Shown here one piece after another: positions 1 through 54,052 of a stretch of DNA of 64,000 nucleotides. The notes under the pieces are model-generated. The model did not search any database, had not been told where the DNA came from, and was given only the letters and a program-made list of their open reading frames with translations. Source of the DNA: Carettochelys insculpta (Eukaryota > Chordata > Testudines > Carettochelyidae); contig NC_134138.1 in the NCBI RefSeq assembly GCF_033958435.1, positions 270,607,798 through 270,671,797 on the forward strand, read 5' to 3'. The translations under genes and the position numbers were made by a program. Within the stretch, counting starts at the first letter, position 1. The number at the start of each line of letters is the position of its first letter.

Positions 1-144
1 CCCTCATGGGGTTAGCGACTTCGACGTCTCGCTGCCTAACGTTGATGTTAACGTCGAAATAGTGCCCAACACGTGTAGCCGTGACGGGCGCTATTTCGAA
101 GTTAGTGCCGCTACTTCGAAGTAGCGTGCACGTGTAGACACGGC
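1..144 (-). mobile_element. TTCGA-palindrome foldback element, copy A (cut by window edge)
   Basis: This is the reverse complement of the left end of the elements at 31146 and 48550. It holds the terminal repeat CACGTGTAGACACGGC at 129-144, the palindrome CTACTTCGAAGTAG and the segment with CCCTCATGGGGTTAGCGAC. The rest lies left of the window. An internal reading frame shared with the other copies ends at the stop 122-124. Confidence 0.85.
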
Positions 145-1799
145 TTTTATGATTTAAAAATAATTAATATTTAAGCAATTATGGATTTTATTAAAAACGA
201 TTTCCATTTGTGTTTGCCACGATAAGTCTCCCTGTGTAATGCCAATTTAGACAGAGAGTGGGGATGATGATGTTACTACCCACCACTGCATGCACAGTCA
301 GTCAGTGGTGCAATCGCTTGTTATATACCATTGTAAATCTCTGTTCTCACTCTCAGGGAGCATGGATCATTTGGGGGCAGTTTATGTCAAGAATATTCAG
401 CTTTATCAAGATGTGCAATTTGTCATTGTTACCCTTTGCTAGCACATGCTTTTGTGAAACTGGCTTCTCAAATTACACAGCAACAAAAACAAAATACAAA
501 GAGCGACTGAATGCCGCACCATATACGCAAATCCAACTTTCCCATATTAAACCAAATACAAAAAGAATTTGCCAAGAAGAAAAGCCACTCTTCACATTGA
601 AAACTGCCAATATAATGCATATTAGTTTTTGAGCTTTAGTTTTGTACAGGTTAAATGTGATTTTTGTTTTTTAAATATGTGCAGTTAAACTAAATGTTGG
701 TATCATGGCCTTGTTTAGCATTTGTTTATTAATATCCTTATTTGTGGTCTTCTTTTTCAGTTCCGTATATGACTGTTATTAGGGGATCTGCAAAATTCTT
801 TCAAGTTTAAAAGGGTTCCATGGCCAAACAAAATTGGGAGACACTCCCTTAGCAAAGGACGTAAGTTTCTAGGCCTGCTGACCTAGGAGCTCAGACATGC
901 ACAAAATGCACTGGCATTTTTGTAACGAACCAGCCACTCTTTAAACCACCCTAAGAACAGTTTTAAATCACCCAAAGCAGCCTGCATGGCAGCATCACAG
1001 TCCCATTCTGAACACTGTGCACTCGAAAGGCTCAGTCCAGGTCATACCTTTTTATAAATCCAAGTGGTCATTACTCACACAAGGGGTGTGACTTCCAGGG
1101 GACTACTCAGTTGATTACGGGCTCCTTACATTTGCAAGTGTAATGGCATCAGACTCTCCATTTATATGCATTTGTATGTGATGGGGGTTGAGATGATTTT
1201 TAAAAAATGATTTTATAAGAGCCCTAATGCAGTGATTTCCCACATGTATGCTCTCCATATTGAGGTCAAACAGCTGCCTGAAAGAGAGGAAGGGCCAGGG
1301 ATCAATGAGAAGCAAAACGCCCATACGTTTTAAAGGCTACAAGGCTGCTTGAGCACAAATACTGTAGCAGTCTGAAAAAAAAGAACAGATTCCTTTAGTC
1401 TTTAACACTTCTGTGATCTTCTCCAATAGCCATTAGGCACAGGAACAGTGATGTCAGCTACGGCAGGACTTGCACCATGAAACAACAGAGTGGCAGATCT
1501 GTCTGCCAACGTGCCTATGTGTTAAGACCGCATACTTTAATTTTTTAAAACTTTTCTCTGCAAAGTGTTAATGTAACATTATTAAAGCATGCAATGCAAC
1601 CAAGGCCTCAATTCATGTGTGTATTTAGGTATGTATGCTCTATATGTGCAGTGCAGGTTCTTAGACCTTTTATTATAATTGACTACAATAAAAAGTAGAG
1701 GCCCCAATGAGATCAGGATATTGAACACATACATGGTAAGAGGCAGTCTCTGCTCCAAGGATCATGCAGTTAAAAGAGACAAGACAAAGAAGTGATCTT
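145..1799. other. Intergenic DNA upstream of GARS1, nothing recognised
   Basis: AT-rich sequence without a supported gene. Short ORFs here look like chance and no repeat family could be named. Confidence 0.5.
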
Positions 1800-1804
1800 A
1801 GCTC

Positions 1805-2045
1805 CCTTTGAACAAGTAAGAAACTGAGGCACAGTGGCATCAGTTTAAGGCTTAACTCTTAAGTACTCACTTATGTGCTGTCCTGAAAAGAAATGGACTT
1901 AGAGATGAGCGCTTTAAAACTGTCAGCACTAGAGGGAGTAAGTGGCTTGCCCAAGATCACAGAAGTAATAATGAGCTGGGAAAACGAACTCACACCTATA
2001 TCCTAGTCCCCTGCCCAGGTCACAAAACCAAGCCACTCTCTCAAA
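1805..2045 (+). repeat. MIR/CORE-SINE-like old repeat
   Basis: AAACTGAGGCACAG near 1811 and GTGGCTTGCCCAAGATCACA near 1940, followed by a CTGGGA...ACTCA stretch, follow the order of the conserved core of MIR-type SINEs. Diverged, so the limits are approximate. Confidence 0.5.
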
Positions 2046-2763
2046 AGGGCAGATCCGGAAAATGAAGTCTCTGTGTGGGTTTGGCAGTGCAGTTCCCTTC
2101 AGAACGTGGGGCTGAGACCCCCACCCCTTAGATGTGCGCAAAGGGCTAGAGACCCCCCAAATGTGGGGTTCACCCCTCACCGTGGGTGCGCATAGGGGAG
2201 CTCAGCCACGCCAAGTACGTGCGGCTTGGGGGGGGTGTGGGGAGCACAGACACTCCCGGGACGGAGGGCTCCGGCTCTGCCGTGCGTGTTCCGTGGGGGG
2301 CTGGCGTGGGCACCCCCAGGATCTGGGCTGCAGCCCCTGCAGCGTGTGGCCGTGGGAGGGGACAGACGCGCGCTCACGGGGCTGAGTCCCAGGTGCGTGG
2401 GGGGGGGGGCGCACAGGCACCCTCAAGTGCCGGCCCCGGAGGGGGAATAAACACACCCCCGGGCGCGGGCCTGACGGGGGACCCGGACACGCCCGGACGC
2501 GGACTCGACGCGGGTCACGGACTCCCCCGGACGCGGACCCGACGCGCGGCGAGGCCCGGCCACACTAGGCCCGCGGCTCTCCCGGGGGCTCGCCCTGCAG
2601 CGGCCCCTAGCGGCGGCCCGGGCGCTGCCGGTGCCGAATCTGCTGCGCGCTCGGGCGGCCGTGAGGAAAGTGCGGCGCGGCGGCGGGGGCTGCGTGCGCC
2701 TGGGCGGCCCGATTTCATCATGCGCCGGGGCGGGCCGCGCCGCGCCGCGCCGCGCGACGCTCC

Positions 2764-44753
<41,990 letters not shown>

Positions 44754-44820
44754 ACTCTATAGGACGTCCACTTTTTACTGTTCCTGTTAATATGAAATAA
44801 ACTATCATGTGTATTATTCA
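44754..44820 (+). terminator. GARS1 3' UTR with poly(A) signal
   Basis: A canonical AATAAA lies at 44796-44801, only 43 nt after the stop codon, so the 3' UTR is very short if this signal is used. TG-rich sequence follows at about 44806-44840, fitting a downstream element. Confidence 0.8.
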
Positions 44821-45114
44821 AAGCTGCATTGTTTGTGCACCCAGGGAATATTTGTTTTGTTTTTTCCTCAATTGCTGCCTGATTTTAACTTTAAACTGAA
44901 ATAATGGCAATTAAAGGTGTTATGAACAAAACTGTCCTTGCAGTTGCGTGCTTCTCTGGGTTTGTGCAGCCTTGTGCTTTGAGACCTTTGACTTTTTTGA
45001 CCACTTATTTGGTTAACTCTTGGGGGGGCGAAGAGGAGGTCCAAGTGGGTGCATAAAAGAAGCAAAGTCCAGTTGGTGAGACGTTCATGCTAGGGCAATG
45101 TTGGACAAGCTCCT

Positions 45115-45230
45115 CTGTACCTCCCTTCCCCACTGTAAAGCAGGGTTAATACGCTTCTTCACCTCACAGGCATGTGGTGAGGATAACTACCTCAGCGTGC
45201 AAGGTGCTCAGATCAGATGGGGGATGTAAG
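45115..45230 (+). repeat. MIR-like fragment
   Basis: GTAAAGCAGGGTTAATACGC, CACCTCACAGGCATGTGGTG and AGGATAACTACCTCAG, then AAGGTGCTCAGATCA, match the order of the 3' half of MIR-type SINEs. Confidence 0.5.
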
Positions 45231-46226
45231 TACATCAGATGGCCACGGTCATGGGCTGAGTTTGGCCTTGTGCCGGGAAGCAGTTCCTTCCCCCTTCTGG
45301 GGAGAGAAATACAAGCATCTGTTGGGTTGCTGACAGGCTTGGCTATGTCTGAAACTCCAGGGAATGCTGAGTAGGCTCCAGGCATGAAGCCAAACCTCCG
45401 ACTGGTGCCTTGCACTCTCCAGCTAGGGAGTTCACCATGCTTCGTGTCTCCGGTTACCATGGTTACTTCTGCTAGCCTGGCGCAGCCGACATTGCTATGC
45501 AAGCGAGTTGGTTCTGTTCCTTGTAAGAGAGAGGGCTCAGTTTGCCACTGTAGATGTGAACAGCAGTGTTCCCGTTACCATTCAGCAGCACAGGGAGGGT
45601 GCTAAAGGCGCGGTTTACTAAATGTCACTGAGTTACACCTGTCTGGCCTCACTGAAAGTGATAAGGCTACACAGAGCCCCTGCTGTGCTTGGCAGAATAT
45701 TACCGGTGTGAGCAGAAACACAAGGAGGAAATAGACCTGCTTGGCTGGTGGGAAAACAGCAGAGTGCGGCCCTGATGGTTAGTAAACAGCTTTTCACATG
45801 TAAACAGCATTGGGCCAAAAATGCATTCCCCTCCTACACCTACTTTTGAGAGGGTGAAGTTTTTTTCCTCTCAACGCCAAAAATGAATCAGATATTCACA
45901 AACCAAACCAGAGCGTTTTGCTGTTTCAGGTCATGCAAAACACCATTTTGATTTCAGCCTTATTTCTTCCCTTAGTATTTTTCATACTAATTAGCTTAGA
46001 TCTTGAAACAAGTCACTGGAGCAGAATTTCATTTAAAATATCAAAACCCATATGTTGACAATTGACATTTTAGCATTTTGGTTTCGGAAATTTGACAAAA
46101 CAGACCCTGTTCCCTGGATAGATGGGGATCAAACAATGATTGTGTGAGAAATCCCTGAATAGCTCTGATCATGAAGCAAGCACACGTGGGCTGGTGCCTG
46201 TCAGAGGGCAGTGAGCACAGAACCTG
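45231..46226. other. Intergenic, no supported feature
   Basis: No ORF with family resemblance and no clear repeat. Confidence 0.4.
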
Positions 46227-46995
46227 CAGTGATTCCCAAACTTTTCAGCATCACGCCCCCCGGCTTTTGATTTCTGAGAGAGCCTCACGCCCCCCACCTC
46301 TTTAGCATCATCCAACCCCCTTTTTAATAAAAAAAATTCAATTCATACCTTAAAATAAACAGAAAACATTGACATAAAACGTTATTTGAAATTAAAAATA
46401 AGTACAAATAGTTTTTCTTGGGCCCTTGTGGGTGCCTGGTGCAGCCCCAGCTGGTCAGCTGCCTGTGCCAGCTGCCCACCCACCTGAGCCCTGTGCTGCC
46501 AGAGCCGCAGGTCCAAGCTGACTGAGCCCCATGCTGCTGGGGCTTGCCACCCACCCACCAGCCTGAGCCACCCAAACCCTGCAATGCCGGGGCCAGCTGC
46601 CCAAGCGTCACAAGCCCTGCAAGCTGGCTGCCCAAGTTCCATGAGCTCCACTGCCCATGCCCCTCCCTTCCCCCAAAGCCAGGCTCCCGCAGTCCCCCAT
46701 TAACTCCATTCCCCTCATGCAAGCCAGGCAACCCCCCCAGCCCCCATCTAACCCCATCCTTCTCCTCACACTCACTCCCCTTTGCAGAAGGCAGCTAGCT
46801 CCATGTGGGTCTTCACCGGCTGCCTGCTTTTTATAGCGCTGCACTGGGTCACCCACATAAAATTGCAGGGGCTGAGAGCTGGAAGCAAAGGCTGGATCTT
46901 TCTTTGGGTGGGGGAATGACGGGGGGGGGGTTGCATCACCTCATACCCCCCAAAAAATTCTTCACACCCCCCGCCCCCAAGTTTGAGAAACCCTG
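46227..46995. mobile_element. hAT-like element with C-rich core
   Basis: Ends CAGTGATTCCCAAACTT and (reverse complement) CAGGGTTTCTCAAACTT. The subterminal ACGCCCCCC...TCACGCCCCCCACC is mirrored by CACACCCCCCGCCCCC at the right. The middle (about 46420-46760) is a GC-rich degenerate repeat of CTGCCCAnnn and GAGCC units. The 8-bp flanks do not match. Confidence 0.65.
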
Positions 46996-47366
46996 GCCTA
47001 AGGTAATTTTAACTCCCTGAAGCTCTGGTCTGAAAACCCACGCTGAGGTCATCATGATAACCACCAGCCCCCTGAGACAAGTAGGGGCTTTAAGCTATAG
47101 TTCCATCCCTTTGCTCTCCCACATCCCTGGTCCTTCTCACCTGAGTAGAGAACAGCAATACCTAAAGTCCAGAGATGCAAACAATTCATTGTTGATGAGG
47201 CTTAGCTTCCAGCCAGCACGAATCGCATTTCCTCTTCCCCTTTTTCCCAATGTACTTCCTGTTTGTCCCCAATTTACATAGTAATAGTCTCAGCAGTACC
47301 TTGGCCAGTCATTTTGCTGAAATTTAACTCACCAATCCTAATATAATGTAACATGATTATCTAACC

Positions 47367-48250
47367 CAGAGGCGAGCCAACTTTTTACACCGGGCCCCAC
47401 TTTTTGCTCTGCAATTAGCAGGGGCCCCAACCTGTCTGATGTAATCCAAAGCCACGGAAATTTTGATTACGTTCATATGAAAAAAAGCCCTTTTGACACA
47501 TGTAAGAAAACGTAAGTAGTTTGTCATGTCTGACGATGACGTCTACACATACATGCACAAAGAACCTGTGCAGGAGAATGTTGCAAGTGGAAAAGCTGTT
47601 GCACAGGGGCAGTTCCACTCTCTTGACCTCAGAAGCCTGGTTCCAGTGGTATGAAAAGTCTTCACAGCTGGGACTTCCTAGCCTGCAGTGGATGGCCATG
47701 CCATCTCTGGTGCCTTGTCATGCCCTTCGCTCTCCACAGAGCGTTGCAGAACCGCCTTCCTGGTCATTGGCTCTTGCTGTTGAGCTCATCCAGCCAATCC
47801 ACCGGGGCTGACTTTGCATGCTGGGATAGGCAATTCCCTATCTCACTGCAGGTTTCAGACCTGCCAGCTACCCTCACCTGGTTTAGCCTGCCTGTCGAGG
47901 TGGTTTATCAGGGTGTGGCTGCTGCATGCTACAGCTTCTTGAAGCCACAGGTGAGAGCTGGGTGCCAGGTGGGGACCAAAGGTGCACAAACTGACCCCCA
48001 AGAGACACAACGAGTTCCCACACCAGAAGTGCTACCCCTCCCTGGGCACCCCATACACATCTAGAAAACATATAGAATGTAAAACCATTACTCAGCGGTA
48101 TGTAAATATGAGTGCACACGCACAAACAGTAACATTTCAACATCTTCAATGAGATAAACAAGCCTGAGACCCAGCAGCTGAAGGTGCTGGGTCCCCTTAT
48201 GAATTTTTTTGCCCTCTGAGGGGACTCACTCCACATTTTGTTCATCCCTG
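47367..48250. mobile_element. hAT-like element, 884 bp, with 8-bp target duplication
   Basis: Left end CAGAGGCGAGCCAACTTTTT, right end (reverse complement) CAGGGATGAACAAAATGTGG. Flanks ATCTAACC (47359-47366) and ATATAACC (48251-48258) differ at one base. The segment TTACGTTCATATGAAAAAAA recurs in reverse near 57446. No transposase frame. Confidence 0.75.
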
Positions 48251-48549
48251 ATATAACCAATCACATCCCACCATCTTAATTACTTCAGAGCCAGTAAAAC
48301 CTAACTATACAGCAGGCAGAAACAGACTGGACAGATAAAACAATAGAGACAAATAGATGACAAAACAATAAAGAAATAGGCATTTCACAATCCCAACTAT
48401 TGATAAGTGGGTCCTTGCCAGACACTATCAACCCATTTTCTTTAAGTCTAGGCTCTCCCCTATCTGTGGAGGCAATACACTGGATCGCCTTTCAAACAGC
48501 CCGACAGTGCCCTATTTCAGTGTGACTGGGTTCGGATGTGTGAGGACTA

Positions 48550-49231
48550 GGCCGCGTCTACACATGCATGCTACTTCGAAGTAGCGGCGCCAACGTCGAA
48601 ATAGCGCCCGTCACGTCTACACATGTAGGGAGCTATTTCGAAGTTGAAATCAACGTTAGGCGGCGAGACGTCGAAGTCGCTAACCCCATGAGGGGATGGG
48701 AATAGCGCCCTACTTCGACGTTCAACGTCAAAGTAGGGAACGTGTAGACGATCCGCGTCCCGCAACATCGAAAGAGCGGGGTCCTCCATGGCGGCCATCA
48801 GCTGAGGGGTTGAGAGACAATCTCTCTCCAGACCCTGCGGGGCTCTATGGTCACTGTGTGCAGCAGCCCGTAGCCCAGGGCTTCTGGCTGCTGCTGCTGC
48901 AGCTGGGGATCCATGCTGCATGCACAGGGTCTGCAACTTGTTGTCAGCTCTGTGGATCTTGTGTTGTTTAGTGCAACTGTGTCTGGGAGGGGCCCTTTAA
49001 GGGAGTGGCTTGCTGTTGAGTTCACCCTGTGACCCTGTCTGCAGCTGTTCCTGGCACCCTTATTTCGCAGTGTGCTACTTTGGCGTGTAGACGTTCCCTC
49101 GCAGCGCCTATTTCGATGTGGTGCTGTGCAACGTCGACGTTGAATGTCGACGTTGCCAGCCCTGGAGGACGTGTAGACACTATTCAGCGAAATAAGCTAT
49201 TTCGATGTAGCGTGCACGTGTAGACGTGGCC
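48550..49231 (+). mobile_element. TTCGA-palindrome foldback element, copy C, full length (682 bp)
   Basis: Ends GGCCGCGTCTACACATGC and GCACGTGTAGACGTGGCC. It is collinear with copy B, including the 31-bp palindrome (48708-48738, one arm mutated) and the GGGAGGGGCCCTTTAAGGGA segment. TA is present on both sides (48548-48549 and 49232-49233), weak evidence for the duplication. Confidence 0.88.
48571..48936 (-). other. Conserved 121-codon ORF inside foldback copy C
   Basis: Same start and stop positions relative to the element as the ORF in copy B, with about 22 amino-acid differences. Frames on the opposite strand are kept too, so selection is not shown. Confidence 0.4.
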
Positions 49232-50368
49232 TATGTCTCCCAGGTTATGGCTGTCCCTGCTGCTTAGCCAAAGTTGGTCGTAGCTTAAGAACAAGGCCTC
49301 AGGTTATCAGACGCACACTGCACTGTTGATTGTGTTTATACCTCTGTAACTAGCTAAGTGATAAATTCCTGAAATGTTCGTGCACCAGCCTTTAGAGACA
49401 GGTTTGAACCACTAAACCCAAACAGCTGCTCAGCCTGTGGGTCACCCAAAGGCCTCAGGTGGTTGCAATTATCCTGCCTGTCTCATGCTGCTAAACTAGA
49501 GAGAGGCCCTGGTAGGGAAAAGGCTGAGAACCACAGCTCTAAGTCACCCACAATCCTGCTACGATGGGTTCACTTCAGCAGAGACCAAGCCATTAGAATT
49601 CCACGCTTCTCGCTGTATGTTGGCTGAGCTGAGGCGCTCCTAATTTACAGCACAAAGCCCTGAAGAGATGCACTTTGGCCATTCCTCAGTAAGTGCGTTA
49701 CACTGAAGGCTGTTTGTGCCCTTCACGAAGCTTGCCTGCCGCTGGTCACACAAATGGTGTAAGATGCAGCTAGTACACATGGTAAGCAAACCTAGCCTGA
49801 GACTGAGACCATGAGCCGCTACCCTGGCAAGAGTATAGGTTAGTGCAGTGATGAATGGTCATGCGAGAGACAGGACGTTACTTTAGGGATGCAATGCCTT
49901 TCCAAAGCCAAGCTACCCACAGTGCAAGGGGGTGGGGGGGTTTCGTAGGAAGTCTTTGCTGTGAAACTAACCCATCTTACGGAGGACAGAAGAGGGGCAG
50001 CCCAGGGGGCAGAGTAAAAGATGGTTGGGTGAACACTGCAGTGCTGTGAGGGCACCTGAAGGCAAGGAGCTGGATTCTGCAGAGAACTCCACAGCCACCT
50101 CGGCTGTTTTCCCAAGCTTGCTCCTCTGAGCGCCCCAGCTACAGAAACCCAGGTGTGGTACCTGATGTGGACTTTATAAGGACTTCAGAAGTTGTCCAGA
50201 GGAAGTACTCAGCCAGCTGAGCTAGCTGGGGAGGAGATGACTTGGACAGATAATAGGGACTTGTTCGTGCCAGGAGTCATGAACTGTGGGAAAGACATGT
50301 ATCAATAACCTCAGGCTTTTGCTTTTGTACTTAAAAGCCTACAGAGACCTGCTGCCCATCAAATAACT
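49232..50368. other. Intergenic; possible hAT end near 49535
   Basis: GGCTGAGAACCACAGCTC at about 49525 resembles a hAT right end. No left partner found. The rest is unassigned. Confidence 0.35.
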
Positions 50369-52021
50369 TCTTCTTCGAGTGGTCCCCGTGGGTGCTCCAC
50401 AGTAGGTGTCGGGCTCGCCCTGGCGCCAGAGATTGGAAATTTTCTAGCAGTTTCCTTCGGATAGCGCATGCACCAATGCGCGCCGCTCCTTCGCACACTC
50501 TTGGTCATGTGCGCGATCCGGTCCCTGCCAGTTCCTTCTCAACCGCCAATGGCTGCAGATGGAATCCGCTCCGGCTCCAACGCCTGAGACAGATAAGACT
50601 GTTAATTATTAGTTGATAGCTTGTTTTTACTATTATACATAAAAAAGCAGTAAAAACAAACAAACAAAAAAAAAGTAAAGTAACTAAGTAAGAGAGAAGA
50701 GGAACAAAGGGGAGAAGAGCAGACAAAGAAGGCTGCTTTAGGCCGTCCGCTACCTAAAAGGCCTTAAATGTTATTTGTTTTAAAAAGACTGTGATTAGCA
50801 GCTAAGTACCCCATTAACAGTTAAAGACTCACCGGGATGTCTTTGTCGGGGTTTAAGAAGTGTGAGTCATGCCGTGAGGCCATGCCTGCCTCTGATGGGC
50901 ATAGTAAGTGCATTCGTTGCCTGGGGGAGTCCCACGTTACTCAGAAGTGCTCTCACTGCGCTAAGCTTACCGCCAGGGCCAGGAAGGATGGGGAAATGAG
51001 GCTCAAAATGATCTTGTTTGATAAGGCCCTTCAGCCCGAACCACTGGAGAAGCCTCACACAGAAGGGCCCTCAGGGGTGCACAAGAGGAAGGCGGCTTCT
51101 TTGACTCCCTCTGTGCAAAAGAAGAAGAAACTCTCCCCAGCTCGATCCTTGTTGGCGACGTCAGTGAGCAGGACGAGTGGAACGCAGAGCCCTGACCCGC
51201 GGGCTGATGATAGCGGCAGCACGGTCGCGCACGCGCCTGTGGCTGGACCTCCAACTACTCAACAGTCGGCACCGAGAGCGCCGCGGGCGCCAGTGCAGCA
51301 AGCGCCGGAATCAGCGGTACCGCTGCCTCACACAGCACCGGCTCTCATGGCACTGACGGTGCAAGGGCACCCAGCACGGGGCCAAATGGCGCTGGAGGAA
51401 GCTACCCGCGCGGCACCGCATATGGCGGTACCGAGCGCGGCACCGACAGCGGGGCCGAGATCCCCGGCACGGGAGGGGGCGGCACCTGCTCTGCAAGGAC
51501 GGGGAAAAGCTAGGGCTAAAACCCAGCACCGCAGTCCATCTCCAGGCATTGCTGCGCTGCCATTATCACCCAGCCCCCCCACTCCCCGAGATACACACGC
51601 CGCGCTGGACGGCAACTCCAACGGCCTGTTTCAGACCCCCCTCCCTGTTCCTCCAACCACCATCGCCTTGGCTCAGACAACCTTCACCCTTTTCGGGCAT
51701 GGATCCCTACAAATACTATCACAGACGATCATCACCATTATCAGTGTTGTCAAGGAGATCCCGCTCTTTCAGATATCATAGGTACACACTCTGATCGTGG
51801 TCCAGATCTCCATCACTGGGCCCTTGCCCGTGTTGTTATGGCCGTCCTCATCATACTGAACACCGACATCGGAGGTCCAGATCCAGGGGCAGATCCCCAC
51901 CCACACCTCGCCAACACCCCCGCATACACTCTCGCTCTGGGAGAGGAACGCAGTTTTCCCAGGCGAAAATGGGTCCAAAGTCCCGAGACCTTCCTTCACA
52001 ACCCACGAAGGAGCAAGTAGG
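50369..52021 (+). mobile_element. DIRS-like retrotransposon fragment (5' end and ORF1)
   Basis: Begins TTCTTCTTCGAGTGGTCCCC, a GC-rich leader, then ORF1 at 50837. After the ORF the sequence continues in another frame with RRSSPLSV and SRRSRSFRYHRY-like Ser/Arg-rich coding, so ORF1 is frameshifted. It stops at a LINE tail near 52022. RT and tyrosine recombinase parts are absent. Confidence 0.6.
50837..51781 (+). CDS. Retrotransposon ORF1 (gag-like), probably DIRS-type, truncated
   Basis: 314 residues. The N terminus has a Cys/His pattern (C9, C12, H22, C25, C28, H33, C38, C41), with the stretch MPASDGHSKCIRCLGESH, as in gag-like ORF1 proteins of DIRS-type elements of fish and reptiles. Next come a Lys-rich stretch (KRKAASLTPSVQKKKK, about 85-100) like a nuclear signal and a long Ala/Pro-rich region. 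The last 50 residues look out of frame: a second frame (51549-51794) carries the more typical Ser/Arg-rich sequence. Family assigned by pattern only; no cellular gene is suggested. Confidence 0.55.
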   Translation: MSLSGFKKCESCREAMPASDGHSKCIRCLGESHVTQKCSHCAKLTARARKDGEMRLKMILFDKALQPEPLEKPHTEGPSGVHKRKAASLTPSVQKKKKLSPARSLLATSVSRTSGTQSPDPRADDSGSTVAHAPVAGPPTTQQSAPRAPRAPVQQAPESAVPLPHTAPALMALTVQGHPARGQMALEEATRAAPHMAVPSAAPTAGPRSPAREGAAPALQGRGKARAKTQHRSPSPGIAALPLSPSPPTPRDTHAALDGNSNGLFQTPLPVPPTTIALAQTTFTLFGHGSLQILSQTIITIISVVKEIPLFQIS

Positions 52022-52345
52022 CATCCTTCAGTCTGCATAGACTATGGATCACGCCCTTTATAGTTTCAATTGAGGACTTCATTTACAGCGTCTACTGTGA
52101 CTATGAAGACCCACACGAGAGTGACAGTCCTTGCTGCATCTCTTGCAGATGTGGTTGGTGTCTGGCAAGTCCTTAGTGTGCTTTCTGTGCGCTCGCTTCT
52201 CCTCTGCTAGCTGTGTGATCTTCATCTCGCCCTTCTGAAGGCCCTTGTGTAACCTCTGCCTCCATCTGCTGCGGTCGTCTGCTAGTTCGTCCCAGTTGTC
52301 CAGCTCGATGTCTACCTCAGTAGCCTAAGGATCTCTGTAGACTTC
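52022..52345 (-). pseudogene. LINE 3' end, antisense copy of 28590-29180
   Basis: Reverse complement matches the LINE tail at 28870-29150, including the HTKDLPDTNHICKRC-like frame and CTCAATTGAAACTATAAAGG. It directly abuts the DIRS-like fragment. Confidence 0.8.
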
Positions 52346-54052
52346 ATTGGTTCAGACACGTTCCGAAAAGTAGCTAAGCATGGATATGCTTTCCTTGATT
52401 TACATTTATATCTGTAAAATCAAAGGGATTCCCATGAAGTCAGGGCCTCGATGACTTATTAAGAGAGCTAAAGAAAAAAGCCAGCTTGTGACCTAGAAGG
52501 TGTATTTAACCTGACCTGAAGGGCCATCTTCCTTTGTTTCACTCTAGGAATGCAAAGCAGCCCAGGACCCAGGCTTAGCCTGCTAGCTGAGCAGGCTTCA
52601 CAGCTGTTTGGAGTCACTGGAACAGCCCAAAGGGACAAGTTCATCTGCCCTCTAAGCCTTTTAGTTTGGAGCGAGGGGGAGTTTACACTGTACTTCACCA
52701 TCTTACCACAAGAGGGCAAAGTGAGTAAGAAGCTAGCAAGCCCGGCTGAGCTTGTGTTATGGGAGGGCAGGAACCCTTTGATAAATAAATCCTCATTTTA
52801 ACTCCCTCTCTTTTCACTGTGTGGCTGGCGCCTGCTCCTAGTAGCCTGTACCCACCGGTTCTGCTGGGGAATGGCGGGTAACTCTTGAATGACTTTCTGT
52901 TAAGATTTCGTAGCATCTCCAGCCTAGTCCCAAATCGAGAGCCCCAATACAGGCACCTGGTTCGGCTTCCCTGGAATATGGGGGGTGGGCGTCCTGAGCC
53001 TTGCCCCCAGGTCTCAGGCATGCTTCACCTGCAGCTTTCCAGCACTGGCAGGGAGTGTGGGCTGGTCAGGGCTGCAAGTGACTTAAAATTCATTCTGGTA
53101 TGGAGTTGTGGCTCTGGGCCCCTAGAGGGCGGGGCCTTGTGCAGAAGGGGCGGGGCTGGTGTCTCCTCCAGCCAGTCAGCCAGGGCTGCAGCGGTGATTT
53201 AAAGGGCCAAGGGCTCCAGCTACTCACAGTAGCATCAGTCAGGAGCCACACACCCTTATAGATCACCAGGCTCTGGGGCAGTTACCCCTTCCTCCCCACC
53301 CTCCATCAGTGGCCCTACTGGTACAGTCCCGAAAGTGTTGCTGCAGCAGTGCTAGCCCTGTACCATCAGCTGTATACCAGCCCACACCAGTGACCACGCT
53401 CTTATTGGTACTCCTTACTGGCCTGTACTGGCTCACTTTCACCTCTGCAGCTGGTGCAGCCTCGCTCACCAGAGGCACCTCCTGCAAAGCTCCCAGTGAG
53501 TGCGGACTCACCATGTAAGCCTGATAGAGGCACAGGAGGTTACCGGAGGAATCTGGTTAGCAGCTGCCTGGGACCCTGTCTCCTTTTCTGACTCCTGAGT
53601 CTGCCTGGTTCCAGTCATGGTTCTGCTTTCTGCCTGCCAAATTCCTGCTTCTGTGCCTTACCCCAGTTCCTGGCACTGGCTGTGAGCCCTGGTTTGACTC
53701 CTGATGCTGGCTCTGCCCTCTGGTTGCAAGTACCTTATGCTGGCTCCCACGGACAGACATGACTGCCTACGTCCTGGTTTCCGACAGGTACGCAGGGCTA
53801 GGGAGACCAACGTTAAGTGTATTGCCACTCCACAAGAGTCAGGTTCCTGGGTGTGATGGAAATGCATTGAGCTACTCTAGCTGAGGGTTTGTTTGTTTTT
53901 TTCCCCTTCTGCCCAGCCCTTCACCACTGAGCCCAATTGGGGAGGGGTGAGGAATGGGTGTTCTCTGACAGCTCAGAGGCGATCAGATGCTCAAGGTGGT
54001 AATTGGGTGGTAAGCATAGGGAAGGCTTTTGTAACGTTTCAGCACCAGCTAA
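52346..54052. other. Intergenic; GC-box-like sequence at 53120-53200
   Basis: GGGCGGGGCC and GGGGCGGGGCTGG occur near 53128 and 53147, but no coding exon with family resemblance follows on either strand. Probably part of an unnamed repeat. The rest is unassigned. Confidence 0.35.

Noticed and set aside
258..632. 124-codon ORF left of GARS1
   Set aside because: No family resemblance, no splice or promoter context; chance ORF in AT-rich DNA.
46324..46856. Gly/Trp-rich ORFs near 46.5 kb
   Set aside because: Low-complexity translation of the hAT-like element's GC-rich core.
53120..53260. Second promoter with GC boxes
   Set aside because: Two GGGGCGGGGC words without a CpG-dense island or following exon; too weak.
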